A stretch of DNA of 53,946 bases from Planctomycetota bacterium (GTDB taxonomy: Bacteria; Planctomycetota; Phycisphaerae; Phycisphaerales; UBA1924). Position numbers and translations under genes: made by a program. Positions 15,108 to 27,100 of the stretch are shown piece after piece. Each line of letters opens with the position of its first letter. Positions within the stretch are counted from its first letter, which is position 1. Location of the stretch: the NCBI GenBank assembly GCA_014584315.1, contig JACTNA010000022.1, positions 1-53,946 of the forward strand. The letters are read 5' to 3'. Below the pieces are notes generated by a model. It was given only the letters and a program-made list of their open reading frames with translations, made no database searches and was not told the origin of the DNA.

Positions 15108-18100
15108 GCCGTCCGACGGCGAGCGGGTCCGTGCCGACGACCTGTTCGAGGCGTTGCATGAGGATGGCCTGGCCGTCGGTGACGTCGCGGAAGAGCGTGC
15201 TTCGGACGATCTGCCGTTCGCGCGGGCTGAGGCCGAGGAGTTCGACGTCTCGGAGGAGTCGGTCGATCCCGTTGATGTAGCCCGCGGCTTCCGACCACTC
15301 GGGCGAATCCGTGATGAACCTGCGGAATCCCTCGGGGTCGAACGTGTCGCCCGGTTCGGCCTGGCTGTAGGCTTCGAGGGCGGCGTTGAGCGTCGAGGCG
15401 ATGAGCGGCAGGCGTCGCTGGATCTCGGCCACTCGGGACTCGTTGCCCTCGGTCGCGTCCGGCGCGTCGCCGAGGACCAGTTCGCGGTAGGAGGTGAGGA
15501 CGGCCTGCACGACCTCGCTGGAGAGGCGGTTGACGGTGACTTCGGCGCGTGAGACCGTTGCGGCGCGGGGGACGTCGTTGTAGAGGGCGCGACCGATGAG
15601 CGCCTCGATGAGCGTTCCGAGGTCGGGGTCGCGCGGGGCGAGGCCGAGTTGCTGGAGTTCATCGCGGGCGGCGCGGCCGACGGCGGTGTCCTGGGAGACC
15701 CGTGCGCTCTGCGATTCGCGCGGGGCCGCGCCGGCGATGGCCTCGGAGACGTTGGCGTTGGTCGGGCCGCTGGAGCGCAGGTCGAGGCCCGACGCGAAGA
15801 GGTCGGCGGTGACGGATCCGAACGCGCGGAAGGGGAAGCCGGTGACGGTGGGCGAGCCGCCCGCGCCGTCGTTGGTTGCGAAGGTGGGGATCGGGCCAGA
15901 GCCGAGCACCTGCGGGACGACGGAGTAGGTGATGGACTGGGCGCCGACCATGTCCACGCCGTCGTCGGTGTCGATGACGCCGATGCCGGCGAGGACCGGG
16001 CCGGCTTCGCGGGTCTGGATGAAGATGTCGGGGGCGGTGAGGTCGATGGTCGTGAGGGCCGTGAGGTCGCCGTGGATGATGCTTCCGCCGGCGGTGAGCG
16101 AGATGGCGCCGAGCGCGCTGAGTTTCTCGTTCTGGCCCATGCGGAAGTCGCCGGCGAGGGTGGCCGCCATGCCGTCGGGCGCCCAGATGGTGGCCCAGGC
16201 GGGGACGCCGATCCGGCCGTTGATGCCGCGGGACTCGGAGAACATGAGGTGGAGGTTGTCGAGGGGCGCGGCCGCGCCGACGGGGGCGTGGAACTCGACC
16301 CGCGCGAGGTTGAGTTGGAGCGGGAGGCCGGGCGCGGCCTCGCCGAGCGAGGGATTCACGAGGAGGGTGAGCGAGCGTGGGTCGGCGAGGCTGTTCACGG
16401 TGTCGAGGAAGACGATGGAGTCGGCGAGCGTGGGCGTGCCGAGGACCTGGATGATGGAGTCCGACGCGACGAGGACGGGGACCGCGAAGGTGAGGCCGGT
16501 GGTGGTGGTGAGGTCGCCGTCGAGAATGACGACGCCCGCGCCCTGCTGAACGAACGAACGGAGTGGCGAGGCCGTGCCCACGCCGCCGGTGAAACGCACG
16601 GAGGTTGCGGCGTCGGTGGTGAGAAGGCGCGGCGTGGCGTCGGAGTTCGCGCCGGCGGCGAAGAGGATGGTGTCGGCGGTGATGGTGTGGTCGCCGATGA
16701 GCGTAACGGGAGAGGCAAACGACACCGAGTCCGCGGCGATATCGCCGCCGAGGGAGACGGGGCCGGCGAAGGAAGCGGAGGAGGCGGCGAGGGGGGCGAG
16801 GATGACGGTCGCGCCTGAGCCGTCTTGCGTGAATGCGCCGCCGATGGTGAGCGGTGCGGCCGGGCCTGTTGTCATGGTGGCGGAGTTGGTGATGGTGGCC
16901 GCGCCGGAGATGGCGACGGGGGCAGCGAAATCGATCGAACCGGCGGCGGGGACGAGGAGCGAGGCGAGAGGGGCGTCTGCGCCGATCGCCTGCGCGAAGG
17001 AGATCGGGCCCGCGCCGGAGTTGATGGTGAGCGTGAACGCGCCGTCGAGCGTGCCGACAAAGGAGACGCCGTCGGTCGCGCCTGCGGCGGTCGTGAGCAC
17101 GCTGTCGGCGAAGAGGAACACGGGGCCGGTGAAGGCGATCGAGCCTGTGCCGACGGTGGTGAGGGGCGTTCCGAGCGAGACGGCGGCGTTGTAGGTCTGC
17201 GGGCCGGCGGTCGTGATGCGGGGCGGCGTGAACGACGCGGCCGTGATGGTGAGCGCGGTGGGCGGCGTGGTCGCGCCGACTTCGTTGTCGAGGGAGACGA
17301 CCGCTCCGGGCGCGCTGATGGTCAGCGGGTTTGCGCCGTCGACCGAGCCGGTGACGGTGACGGTGGCGAGCGAGCTCCCGCTGTTGGTGATCGTGACGGG
17401 CGAGGCGAGCGTGACGGGGCCGTCGATGAGGATGGGGGCTTCGTCGAGGTTGGCGAGGTCGCCGCGGAGGGTGGCCGCGCCGGTGAGCGTCTGGCCGAAG
17501 GTCGTGGTGATCGACCGCACGTCGATCGTGGCGGCGTCGGCGGAGAACTGGGTCAGCGGCGTGGTGCCGCCGATCGCGCCCGTTGCGGTGAAGCCGGCCT
17601 CGCCCGCGGCGATGGCGAGCGCGTGCGGGCCGTCGATCGCCTGGACCGAGACGCCGTCGCCGGACTGGCCGCGGGTGGTGATGGAGAGGTCGGTGGCGAG
17701 TGTCGCGGGTCCGGCGAGGGTGATCGCGCCGGCGGCGTGGGAGGTGAGGTCGCCGTTGAGCGTGGTCGCGCCGGTGTAGGTCTGCGGGCCGTCGGTATCG
17801 ACGGTGGGGAGCGAGATGGCGGCGGCGGTGGCGTTGATTGAGGCAGGACGCGCGGTGGCGCCGATCGCACCGGCGAAGGAGGCCGCGCCGCTGCCGGCGT
17901 TGACGGTGAGGGTGTGCGGGCCGTCGGTGGTTCCGATGACGGTGAGGTCGTCGCCGGATGCCCCGGCGGTGGTGAGGGCGACGCCGACGGCGAGCGTGAG
18001 CGGGCCGTCGATGGTGATCGCGCCCGCGGAGAGGGTGGTGAGGTCGCCGTTGAGGGTGGTCGGGCCGGTGTAGGTCTGCGGGCCGGTCGTTCGGACGCTG

Positions 18101-21100
18101 GGGAGATTGATCGCGCTGCCGGAGAACGCGACGGAGGCGAGGGGCGTCGTCGAGCCGACGGCCTGCTGGAGCGTGACGCTGCCGGCACCGGCGGTGATCG
18201 GGAGGGCGTTTGCGCCGTCGACCGTGCCGGTGATGAGAACGTTGCCCGGGCCTGCGCCGGTGTCGATGCTGGCGCCCGCGCCGACGATGACGGCGTCGTC
18301 GATGGTGACGTTGTCGCCGTCGGTGACGATGGGCGCGTTGAGGAATGTCGTGGCCCCGGAGCCGTCGAGGAGGAAGGAAGCGTTGCCCGTGCCGGTGAGC
18401 GTGCCGGCGACGGTGATGCTGCCGGCGGAGGGGGTGCGGATGGTGGTGGGATCGCGGAAGGTCGCGGAGCCGATGACGATGGTGTGCTGGCCGTCGGCGC
18501 GGCCGATGGTGATTGCGGAGAAGCCGTCGGCGAGGGCGGCGAGGTCGGTGTCGCTGAGTTCGAGCGTGCCCGAGCCGCCGGCGGGTGAGCCGATGTCGAT
18601 CGAGACGCCGGCGGTGGTCGGACGGAGGAGGAGCGAGGAGGAGCCGCTGAAGGAGTTCGCGCCGCCGAGGAGGTCGATCTCATCGGCGGTGAGGGTGAGT
18701 GCGTTGCTGCTCGCGGCGGCGGTGCTGAGGAAGGTGATGGAGCCCCCGACCAGTTCGACGGGCTGCGCGAAGGTGACGGGGCCGGCGAAAGAGATGGGCG
18801 TGCCGGCGGCGGTGATGTTCGCGCCGATGCTGACCGGACCTGCGCCGCTCTGCGAGAGGCCGCCGGAGGCGTTCACGGGCGCGCCCGAGGCGATCGTGAA
18901 GAGGCCGGAGTTGGCGACGGAGATCGCGCCGCCGCCGGAGGTGGTGACGTCGTCGTTGAAGGTGAGGGCCGCGCCGGTGAAGGCGAAGCCGGCCGCGCCC
19001 GAGGTGTCGAGGATGCCGTTGAAGGTGGTGGCGGCCTGGCCGGCGGCCTGGGCGAAGGAAAGGGCACGGAAGGCGGCCGAGGCGGTGACGTTGCGGGCGT
19101 TGGTGATGGCGATTGCGCCGAGGCGCGTCGTGCCGCCGACCGCGCCGGTGAACGTGACGTCTCCCGCGGTGCCCGCGTTGATGGTGAGGCTTTGGGCGGC
19201 GTCGGTGGTGCCGTTGAGGGTTGAGGCGAAGGTGACGTTCGCGCCGGAGCCGGAGTTGGCGGTAGTGATGGAGCGGTTGCCGACGAGGGTGACGGGGCCG
19301 TTGAAGGCGACCGTGCGGCTGTTGGTGACGATGTTGCCGCCGAGGCTCGTGGGGGCGTTGAAGGCGAGGGGGCCGCCGGTGGAGGTGACGGTTCCGCCGA
19401 GGCTGATGGAGGCGGTGGTGATGCTGCCGCCGGATGCGCCGGTGAGATTGAGCGTGCTGAGGAAGCGGGTGAGGCCCTGGCCCGCGCTCTGGAGGAAGGA
19501 GAGGGCGTTGAAGGCGGCGGAGGCGGTGAGGTCGTCGGCGTTGGTGATGGTGACCGCGCCGAGGCGCGTCGTGCCGCCGACCGCGCCGGTGAAGGCGACA
19601 TCGCCCGCCGTGCCGGCGTTGATGGTGAGGTTCTGGGCGGAATCGGCGGTGCCGTTGAGCGTCGACGCGAAGGTGACGTTCGCGCCGGCGCCGGCGTTGG
19701 CCGTGTTGATGGAGCGGTTGCCGACGAGGGTGGTTGCGCCGTTGAAGGCGACGGCGTGGCTGTTGGTGATGACGTTGCCGGCGAGGCTGGTGGGCCCGTT
19801 GAATGCGACCGAGCCGCCGGTGGAGGTGACGGTGCCGCCGAGGCTGATGGAGGCGGAGGTGATGGAGAGGCCGCCCGCGCCGTTGAGATTGAGCGTGCTG
19901 AGGAAGGAGGTGAGGCCCTGGCCGGCGGCCTGGCTGAAGGAGGCGGCGTTGAAGGCGGCCGCGGCGGTGAGGTTGCGGGCGTTGGCGACGTTGACCGCGC
20001 CGAGGCGCGTGGTTGCGCCCACGGCGGTGTCGAAGGCGGCGTCGCCGCCGGTGCCGAGGTTGAGGGTGAGTCCCTGGACGCCCGCGTTGAGGGCGTTGAG
20101 CGTGGACGCGAAGGTGACGTTCGCGCCGGCGGGCGATCCGCTGGTCGTGTTGATGGAGACGGTGGCGTCGAGCCGGACGGGGCCGTTGAAGACGAGCGCG
20201 TCGCCGGTGGTGGTGACGTCGCCGCTGAGGCGGATGAGGCCGTTGGGAGCGGCGAAGGTGATGGGATAGGTGACGGAGAGGGAGCCGATGTTGAACTCGT
20301 GCGCGCCGGTGCCGACGCGGCCGATGGTGACGCCCGCGACGGTGGAGGCGATGGCGGCCATGTCGGTGTCGCTGAGGTCGAGTGTTCCGGTTCCGCCGGC
20401 GGGGGAGCCGACGTCGATCGAGACGGCGTCGCCGGTGGGGCGCAGGAAGACGGAGCCGGTGCCCGTGACGCTCGCTGCGCCGCCGGTGAGGTCGATCTCG
20501 TTGGCGGTGAGGGTGAGCGTGTTTGCGCCGAACTGCGCGGCGGCGAGCGAGAGCGTGCCGGAGCCGGCGAAGATCTCGCGGTTGGCGGCGATGACGGTAG
20601 TGCCGGTGATGGTGACGGGGCCGGCGTCGGCGGTGACGTTGGCGTTGAGGTTGTTGGTGCCGCCGCCGATGGAGATGCCGCCCGCGCCCGTGGCGTTGAG
20701 GAGGCCGTTGAGGGTCCAGATGTCGTCGCCGCTGCCGGAGAGGGTGATGCTGTCGGCGGTGACGGCGGCAAGCGTGCCGGTGGCGCCGACGGTGTTGGCG
20801 TCGGTGTCGAGGGCGAGGTTCACCGCGCCGCCCGCGGTGATGGCGCCGGCGGTGAGGCCCGTGCGCGACTGCACGCTCACGCCGCCGGCGAGGGCGTTCA
20901 CGGCGGCGAGGGAGAACTGATTGCCGGTGAGGCTGACGCCGCCCGCCCCGGCGGCGGTGAGCGTATCGGCGAAGGTGGTGAGGCCCTGGCCGTCGGTCTG
21001 CGTGATCGAGAGCGCGGCGAAGGTCGAGGAGGCTGTGAGGTTGCGGGCGTTGGTGACGGTGACCGCGCCGAGGCGGGTCGCGCCGACCGCGCCCGAGAAG

Positions 21101-24100
21101 AGGATGTCGCCGCCCGTGCCGGCGTCGAGCGTGAGGGTCTGGGTGTCGGCGGTGGCGCCGGTGAGGGCGTCGTCGAAGGTGATGTTCGCACCGGCGGGCG
21201 CGCCGCTGGTCGTGACGACGCGCGCGGCCGCGCCGAGGCGGACTGGGCCTGTGAAGCGGACGGCATCGCCGGTGGTGGTGATGGTTCCGGAGAGGACGAT
21301 GAGGCCGTCGGGGGCGAAGAGGCGGAGGGGCGCGTCGATGGCGAATGAGTTGATGGTGATGGTGTGCGCGCCGGTGGCGGGCGTGCCGATGCGGACTTCG
21401 GAGAAGTCGGGGCCGATGTTGCCGAGCGTGGTGGCGGAGAGTTGGAGCGTGCCCGCCGCGCCGGCGAGGCCGATGGACGTGGCGTCGGTCGAGGGGCGCA
21501 GGGAGAGGATGCCCGTGCCCGTGGCCGCGCCGTTGAACTCGATGCCGTCGGCGATGAGCGTGAGATCGTTCGCGCCGGCCTGGAGGGCGTCGGCGAAGGA
21601 GATCGTGCCCGCGCCGGCGGTGAGGGTGCGCGTGCCGCCGAGGGTGACGGTGCCGGCGTAGGTCTGATTGCCGGTGGTTCCCGCGCCGCCGTTGGGGGCG
21701 GTGGTGACGTCGCCGTTGAGGACGGTGGATCCCGCGCCGGTGGTGGTTGCGCTGAGCGCGCCGAGGGCGGTGGCCTGGCCGACCCCGGGGAGCGTGATGG
21801 TGCCGGCGCCCGCGCTGAGCGCGAGCGTCTGCGCGCCCGAGGCCGTGCCGTTGATGCCGGTGGAGTTGCCGAGGTTGATATCGCTGTCGGTGGTCGTGAG
21901 CGTGGAGTCGCCCGCGACGGTGACCGCGCCGGTGACGTTGGCGAGGCCGATGGCAAGGGCCTGCACGTCGCCGTTGAGGATGAGGTTGCCGGCGGTGCCG
22001 CTCGCGGCGCGGGTGTCGATGTTCAGCGCGGTGAGGAATGCGCCGCCGGAATCGTCGGCGTGGCCGAGGAGCACGTTGCCGGCGGTCGCGGCGGCGGCGG
22101 TCGAGGTGTCGAGTGTGAGAGTGAATCCCGCGCCGGTCGCGCTGATGGTGGCGTTGGAGAGGTCGAGCGCGCCCGCGGAGCCGTCGTCGCCCTGCTCGGT
22201 ATCGATGGCGAGGGATGCGCCGATGCGGACGCTGCCGGCGAGCGTGATCGCGCCGTCGACGAGCAGGTCGTCGGTGAGGGTGATCGGGCCGTCGCCCGCC
22301 CCGCCGCGGGAGTCGGCGGTGAAGGCGGCGAAGAACGCGCCCGCCCCGCCGCCGTCGTCCACGCGGCCGAAGAAGATCGCGCCGCCTGTTCCGGCGGCGT
22401 CGGCTGTGGTCGTGTCGAGCGTGAGCGTGAGGGCGGGTGACGCGGCGTAGAGGTTCGACGCGCCGAAGTCGATGGGTCCGGCGTCGCCGGTTGCGCCGGC
22501 CTTGGTGTCGATGGTGAGGGAGGCGTGGATGACCACGTCGCCGCCGCCGGCGAGGGTGATGGAGCCGAGATCGGCGGCGTTGCCGGCATCGTTGTCGAAC
22601 TGGAGATCGCCGAAGAGACGGAGCGCGCCGTTGGTGGTGGTTCCGGAGGTGTCGATGGCGAGGTCGTTGATGTAGTGCCCGCCGTTGTTGCCGAAGACGC
22701 CGAGGCGGACGTCGCCGCCCGCGCCCGCGCCGTTGCTGGAGTCGAGGGTGAGGTCGACGCCCGCTGCGGAGGCCGAGACGGTGGCGCCGCTGAAGTCGAT
22801 GGTGCCGCCGCCGGAGAAGAGGCCGATAGACGCGCCGAACTGCACGTCGCTGGCGAAGAGGATGTCGCCGGCGACGTCGATGTCGTTGGCGATCGAGATG
22901 ACGCCGGAGCCTGCGCCGCCGCTGGACCTGGCGGTGAAGCCTTCGAGGCGCTGGCCCGGACCCGCGCCGATCTCGCCGAAGGCGATCGCGCCGCCTGCGC
23001 CGTCGGTGGAACGCGTGTCAAGAGTGAGCGTCGCGCCCGCGCCGAGGGCGTAGATCAGGCCGGAGCCGAGGTCGATGGAGCCGGCGTCGGCGGAGGGAGT
23101 GGCGTTGGTGTCGATGACCGCGGCCGCGCCGGACGCGACGGCGATCGCACCGCCGCCGGTGAGGGTGAAGTCGGCGGTGTCGGAGCCGTCAGCGTCGAGG
23201 AAGACGCCGGCGGACAGCGTGAGCAGCCCGGCGGTCGTGCCCCCGGTGTGGATGGTGAGGTCGTTGACGTAGAAGCCGCCGAGCGCGCCGAAGACGCCGA
23301 GGAGGACGTCGCCGCCGGCGTCGTCGTTGCTGCGGGTGTCGATGGTGAGGTCGCGTCCCGCGCCGGACGCGGTGACGGTCGCGCCGCTCAGATCGACGAG
23401 GGCCGACGCGCCGAGGTCGTCGGGGTTGGAGTCGATGGTGATGGACGCGCCGAGCACGACGACGCCGGTGAGGACGATGGGACCCTCGGCGAACACGTCG
23501 CCGTTGAGGATGAGGTCGCCGGGCGCTCGGGCGCCTCCCGACGTGTCGATCGACAGGGAGGCGAGGAAGGAGCCGGCCCCGTCGCCGTCGCCGACCTCGC
23601 CGATTCCCACGGCACCGCCCGAGCCGCCCGCGTCGGCGGTGGAGGCGTCGAGCGTGAGTGACGCGCCGGCGCCGGCGGCGTAGATGCGGCCTGTGCCGAG
23701 GTCGATGGAGCCTGCATCGCCCGCGTCGTCGGGGTTGGTGTCGATGAGGGCGGCCGCGCCGGCGGCGATGACGACATCGCCCCCTCCGACAACGGTGAAG
23801 TCGTTGCGGATGAGGACGGCGCCGGCCAGCGTGAGGTCGCCCGCGCTCGAGCCGCCCGTGATGACGGTAAGGTCGTGGACGTATGCGCCGGCGGTGTCGT
23901 CGAAGTCGCCGAGGAAGACCGCGCCGCCGGCCGCCCCGGTCGTGCCGGTGTCGATGGTGAGGCTGAGATCGGTGGTTGTCGCGGAGACGGTCGCGCCGCG
24001 GAGATCGACCGAGCCTCCGGCGATGCCGGGGGTTCCGGCGGTGTCGATCTGGAGCGTAGAGGCGATGGCGATGGCGCCTGCGCCGGTGAGGTCCACGTCG

Positions 24101-27100
24101 CCGCCTTCGGTGCGGATGTCGGCGTTGAGGGTGAGCGATGCTCCGCTGACGGTGAGGCCGGTGAGGCGGGTGGAGCCGCCCGCCGCGCCGAGCGCGACCG
24201 CGCCGCCCGCGCCGCCGCCCGTGGCGGTAGCGTCGATCGTGAGGGCGAACGCGCCGTTGATCGTGCCGCCCGAAGCGAAGAGCACGTCACCCGCGTCGGT
24301 CGCGCCGCCCGCGGCGTCGGTGTCGATCGTGAGATCGGAGGCAAGGGTCACGGCGTTGACGCCGGTGAAGTCGGCGTTGCCGCCGCCGTTGAGGGATATG
24401 TTGCCGTTGAGGGTGAGCGATGCGCCGCTGACGGTGAGTCCGGTGAGGCGGGATGTGTTTCCGACCGTGCCGAGCGCGACCGCGCCGCCCGCGCCGCCGC
24501 CGTCCGCGGTCGTGTCGATACTGAGCGCAAACGCGCCGTCAAGCGTGCCGCCAGAGGCGAAGAGCACGTCGCCCGCGTCGGACGTGCCGCCCGCGGCGTC
24601 GGTGTCGATGGTGACATCGGAGGCCAGGACCACGGCGCCCGCGCCGGTGAAGTCCGCGTTGCCGCCGGCGGTGAGGGCGATGCTGCCGGCGAGTCGGAGT
24701 TCGCCGGTGGTGCTGACGTTGAGGCCGCCGAGGGGGACGGCCTGTCCGACGCCGGGCAGGCGCACGTCGCCCGTGCCGGCGTTCAGCGTGAGCGTGTCGA
24801 GTCCCGGGGTCTGTCCTTCGACGCCCGCGGCGGTGGTGAAGTCGATGATTGAGTCGGAGGTGGTGATGGATGTAGCACCGCGGATCTGAACGGAGCCTTC
24901 GAGTGCGGAGAGGTCGATCGCGCCGAGGCTCGCGGTGCCGGAGAACGAGACCCCGCCCGCCGCGCCGCCGGCGCCGCCGGCGTCGGCGACGGCGAGGGTG
25001 GCGACGGTGAAACCCGCGGCGGCGTTGAAGTCGCCGAGTTCGATCGCGCCGCCGTCGAGGCCGGCCGCGCCGGTGGAGGTGTCGATCGACAGGGTGAGTG
25101 CGCCCGCGTCTGCGGAGACGGTCGGGCCGGCGAGCAGCACCCGGCCCGCGGCATGATCGTCGCCGGCTTCGGTGTCGATGGAGAGGGACGCGGCGACGAT
25201 GACGGCGTTGAGGCCCGAGAGGTCCACGTCGGCGCCGTCGGTGCGGAGGTCGCCGTTGAGCGTCGCCCTTCCGCCGGCGACGGTGAAGCCCGCGAGCGGG
25301 GTGACGGTGCCGATGGAGCCGAAGTTGGCGTCCCCGTCCGTCCCCGCGCCGTCGGCGGTGGAGTCGATGGCGAGCGTGAATGCGCCGTCGAGCGTGGAGG
25401 CATTGGCGAAGAGGACGCTGCCGGCGTCGGTGTCGCCGCCCGCGGCGTCGGTATCGATGGTGACGGGGCCGACGAGCGTGACGACGGTGGCGCCGCTGAG
25501 GTCAACGTCGCCGCCGCCGCTCACGCGGAGATCGCCGGCGAGTTGCAGGGATGCGGCGGACACGTCGAGTGCGCTGAGCGGGGTGGAGTCGCCGACCGAG
25601 CCGAGGGCGACCGCGCCGGCCGCGCCGGCGCCGTCGGCGGAGGCGTCGATGGAGAGGGAGAACGCGCCGTTCAGCGAGCCTGCGGACGCGAAGAGCACGT
25701 CGCCGGCGTTGAAGTTGCCGCCGGCGGCGTCGGTGTCGAGGGCGACGTTCGCGGCGAGCGTGACGGCGTTCGTGCCGGAGAGGTCCGCGTTGCCTCCGCC
25801 GTTGAGGGCGATATCGCCGTTGAGGGTGAGCGTCGCGCCGCTGACGGTCAGGCCCGTCAATGGCGAGGACGTGCCGAGGTTGCCGAGCGAGACGGCGCCG
25901 CTTGTGCCTCCGCCGTCGGCCGTCGCGTTGATGGTCAGCGTGCGCGATCCGTTGACCGCGCCGGCGGGGGCGAAGAGGACATCGCCGGCGTCGGTCGCGC
26001 CGCCCGCGGCGTCGGTATCAATCTGCGCGTTTGCGGTCAGCGTGATCGCCGGAACGCCGGTGAAGTCGACGCTGCCGCCGCCATCGACGGAGACGCTGCC
26101 CGACATGATGAGGGCTGAGCCGGAGACCTCGAGACCGGTCAGAGGCGTCGTGCCGCCGACCGAGCCGAGGGTGACGCCGCCGCCGGCGCCGCCGCCGTCG
26201 GCCGTGGCGTCGATGTCGAGCGAGAACGCGCCGTTGATCGAGCCGCCGGAGGCGAAAAGGACGTTGCCGGCGGCGGTCGCGCCGCCCGCGGCGTCGGTGT
26301 CGATGGCGACGTCTGCGAGGAGCGTGACGGTGTTGGAGTTCGAGAAACTGACCGCGCCGCCGTCGGTGGAGATGGATGCGCCGAGCGAGGACGGGCCGAA
26401 GACGGTGAGGCCGCCGGAGCCGTTGACCGTCGCGTCGCCGAGGAGGCTGACGGCGCCGCCGCCGGAAGAGCCTGCGCGGAGTTCGATCGCGCCGCCGGCG
26501 GTGGTCAGACGGCCGACGGTGAGGCTCGCGGCGAGGTCGCCCGCCTCGCTGCCGACGTTGGCGGCGTCGTAGCCGGCGTGGAGGGTGATCGTGCCCGTGC
26601 CCTGGGTGCGGAAGGCGAGGTCCGCGCCGTGGGTGCTTCCGGTGAGGTCGATGCCGCCCGGGGAGTCGCCGTCGCCGCTCTTGTTGCGTGTGCGAAGGGT
26701 GAGATTGCGGTCGTTGGCGATGAGGACTTCGGCGTTGTCGAAGGTGCCGCTGACGGTGATGGCGGAACCGGCTTCGAGGATGATGTTCGCGTCTGTGCCC
26801 TCGATCTCGGACTGGTAGACCTCGAACGGTTCGGTGGAGTCGCCCACGTTGGCGAACAGGACTTCGCCCGGGTTACCGCCGTCGGTTTCGAGGTTGGTGG
26901 CGGATGCGTCGGGGTCGTCGCTGCCGTCGGCGGTGCCGCCGATGATGACGATGGCGTCCGGGTCGTAGAGGAGCGTGCCGCTGGCGCCCGCCGGGGCGCC
27001 GAGATCGACCGCGCCGTCGGCGGTGAGGGACCGCTTGCCGGAGACTTCGGCGAATCCGCCGTCGCCGGCGAGCGAGCCGCCGCGCGCGCTGATCGCGCCG

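Noticed and set aside
19000..26300. CRISPR-like or satellite array
   Set aside because: The repeats are in frame, 282 or 441 bp long and continuous with coding sequence; there are no short repeats with unique spacers.
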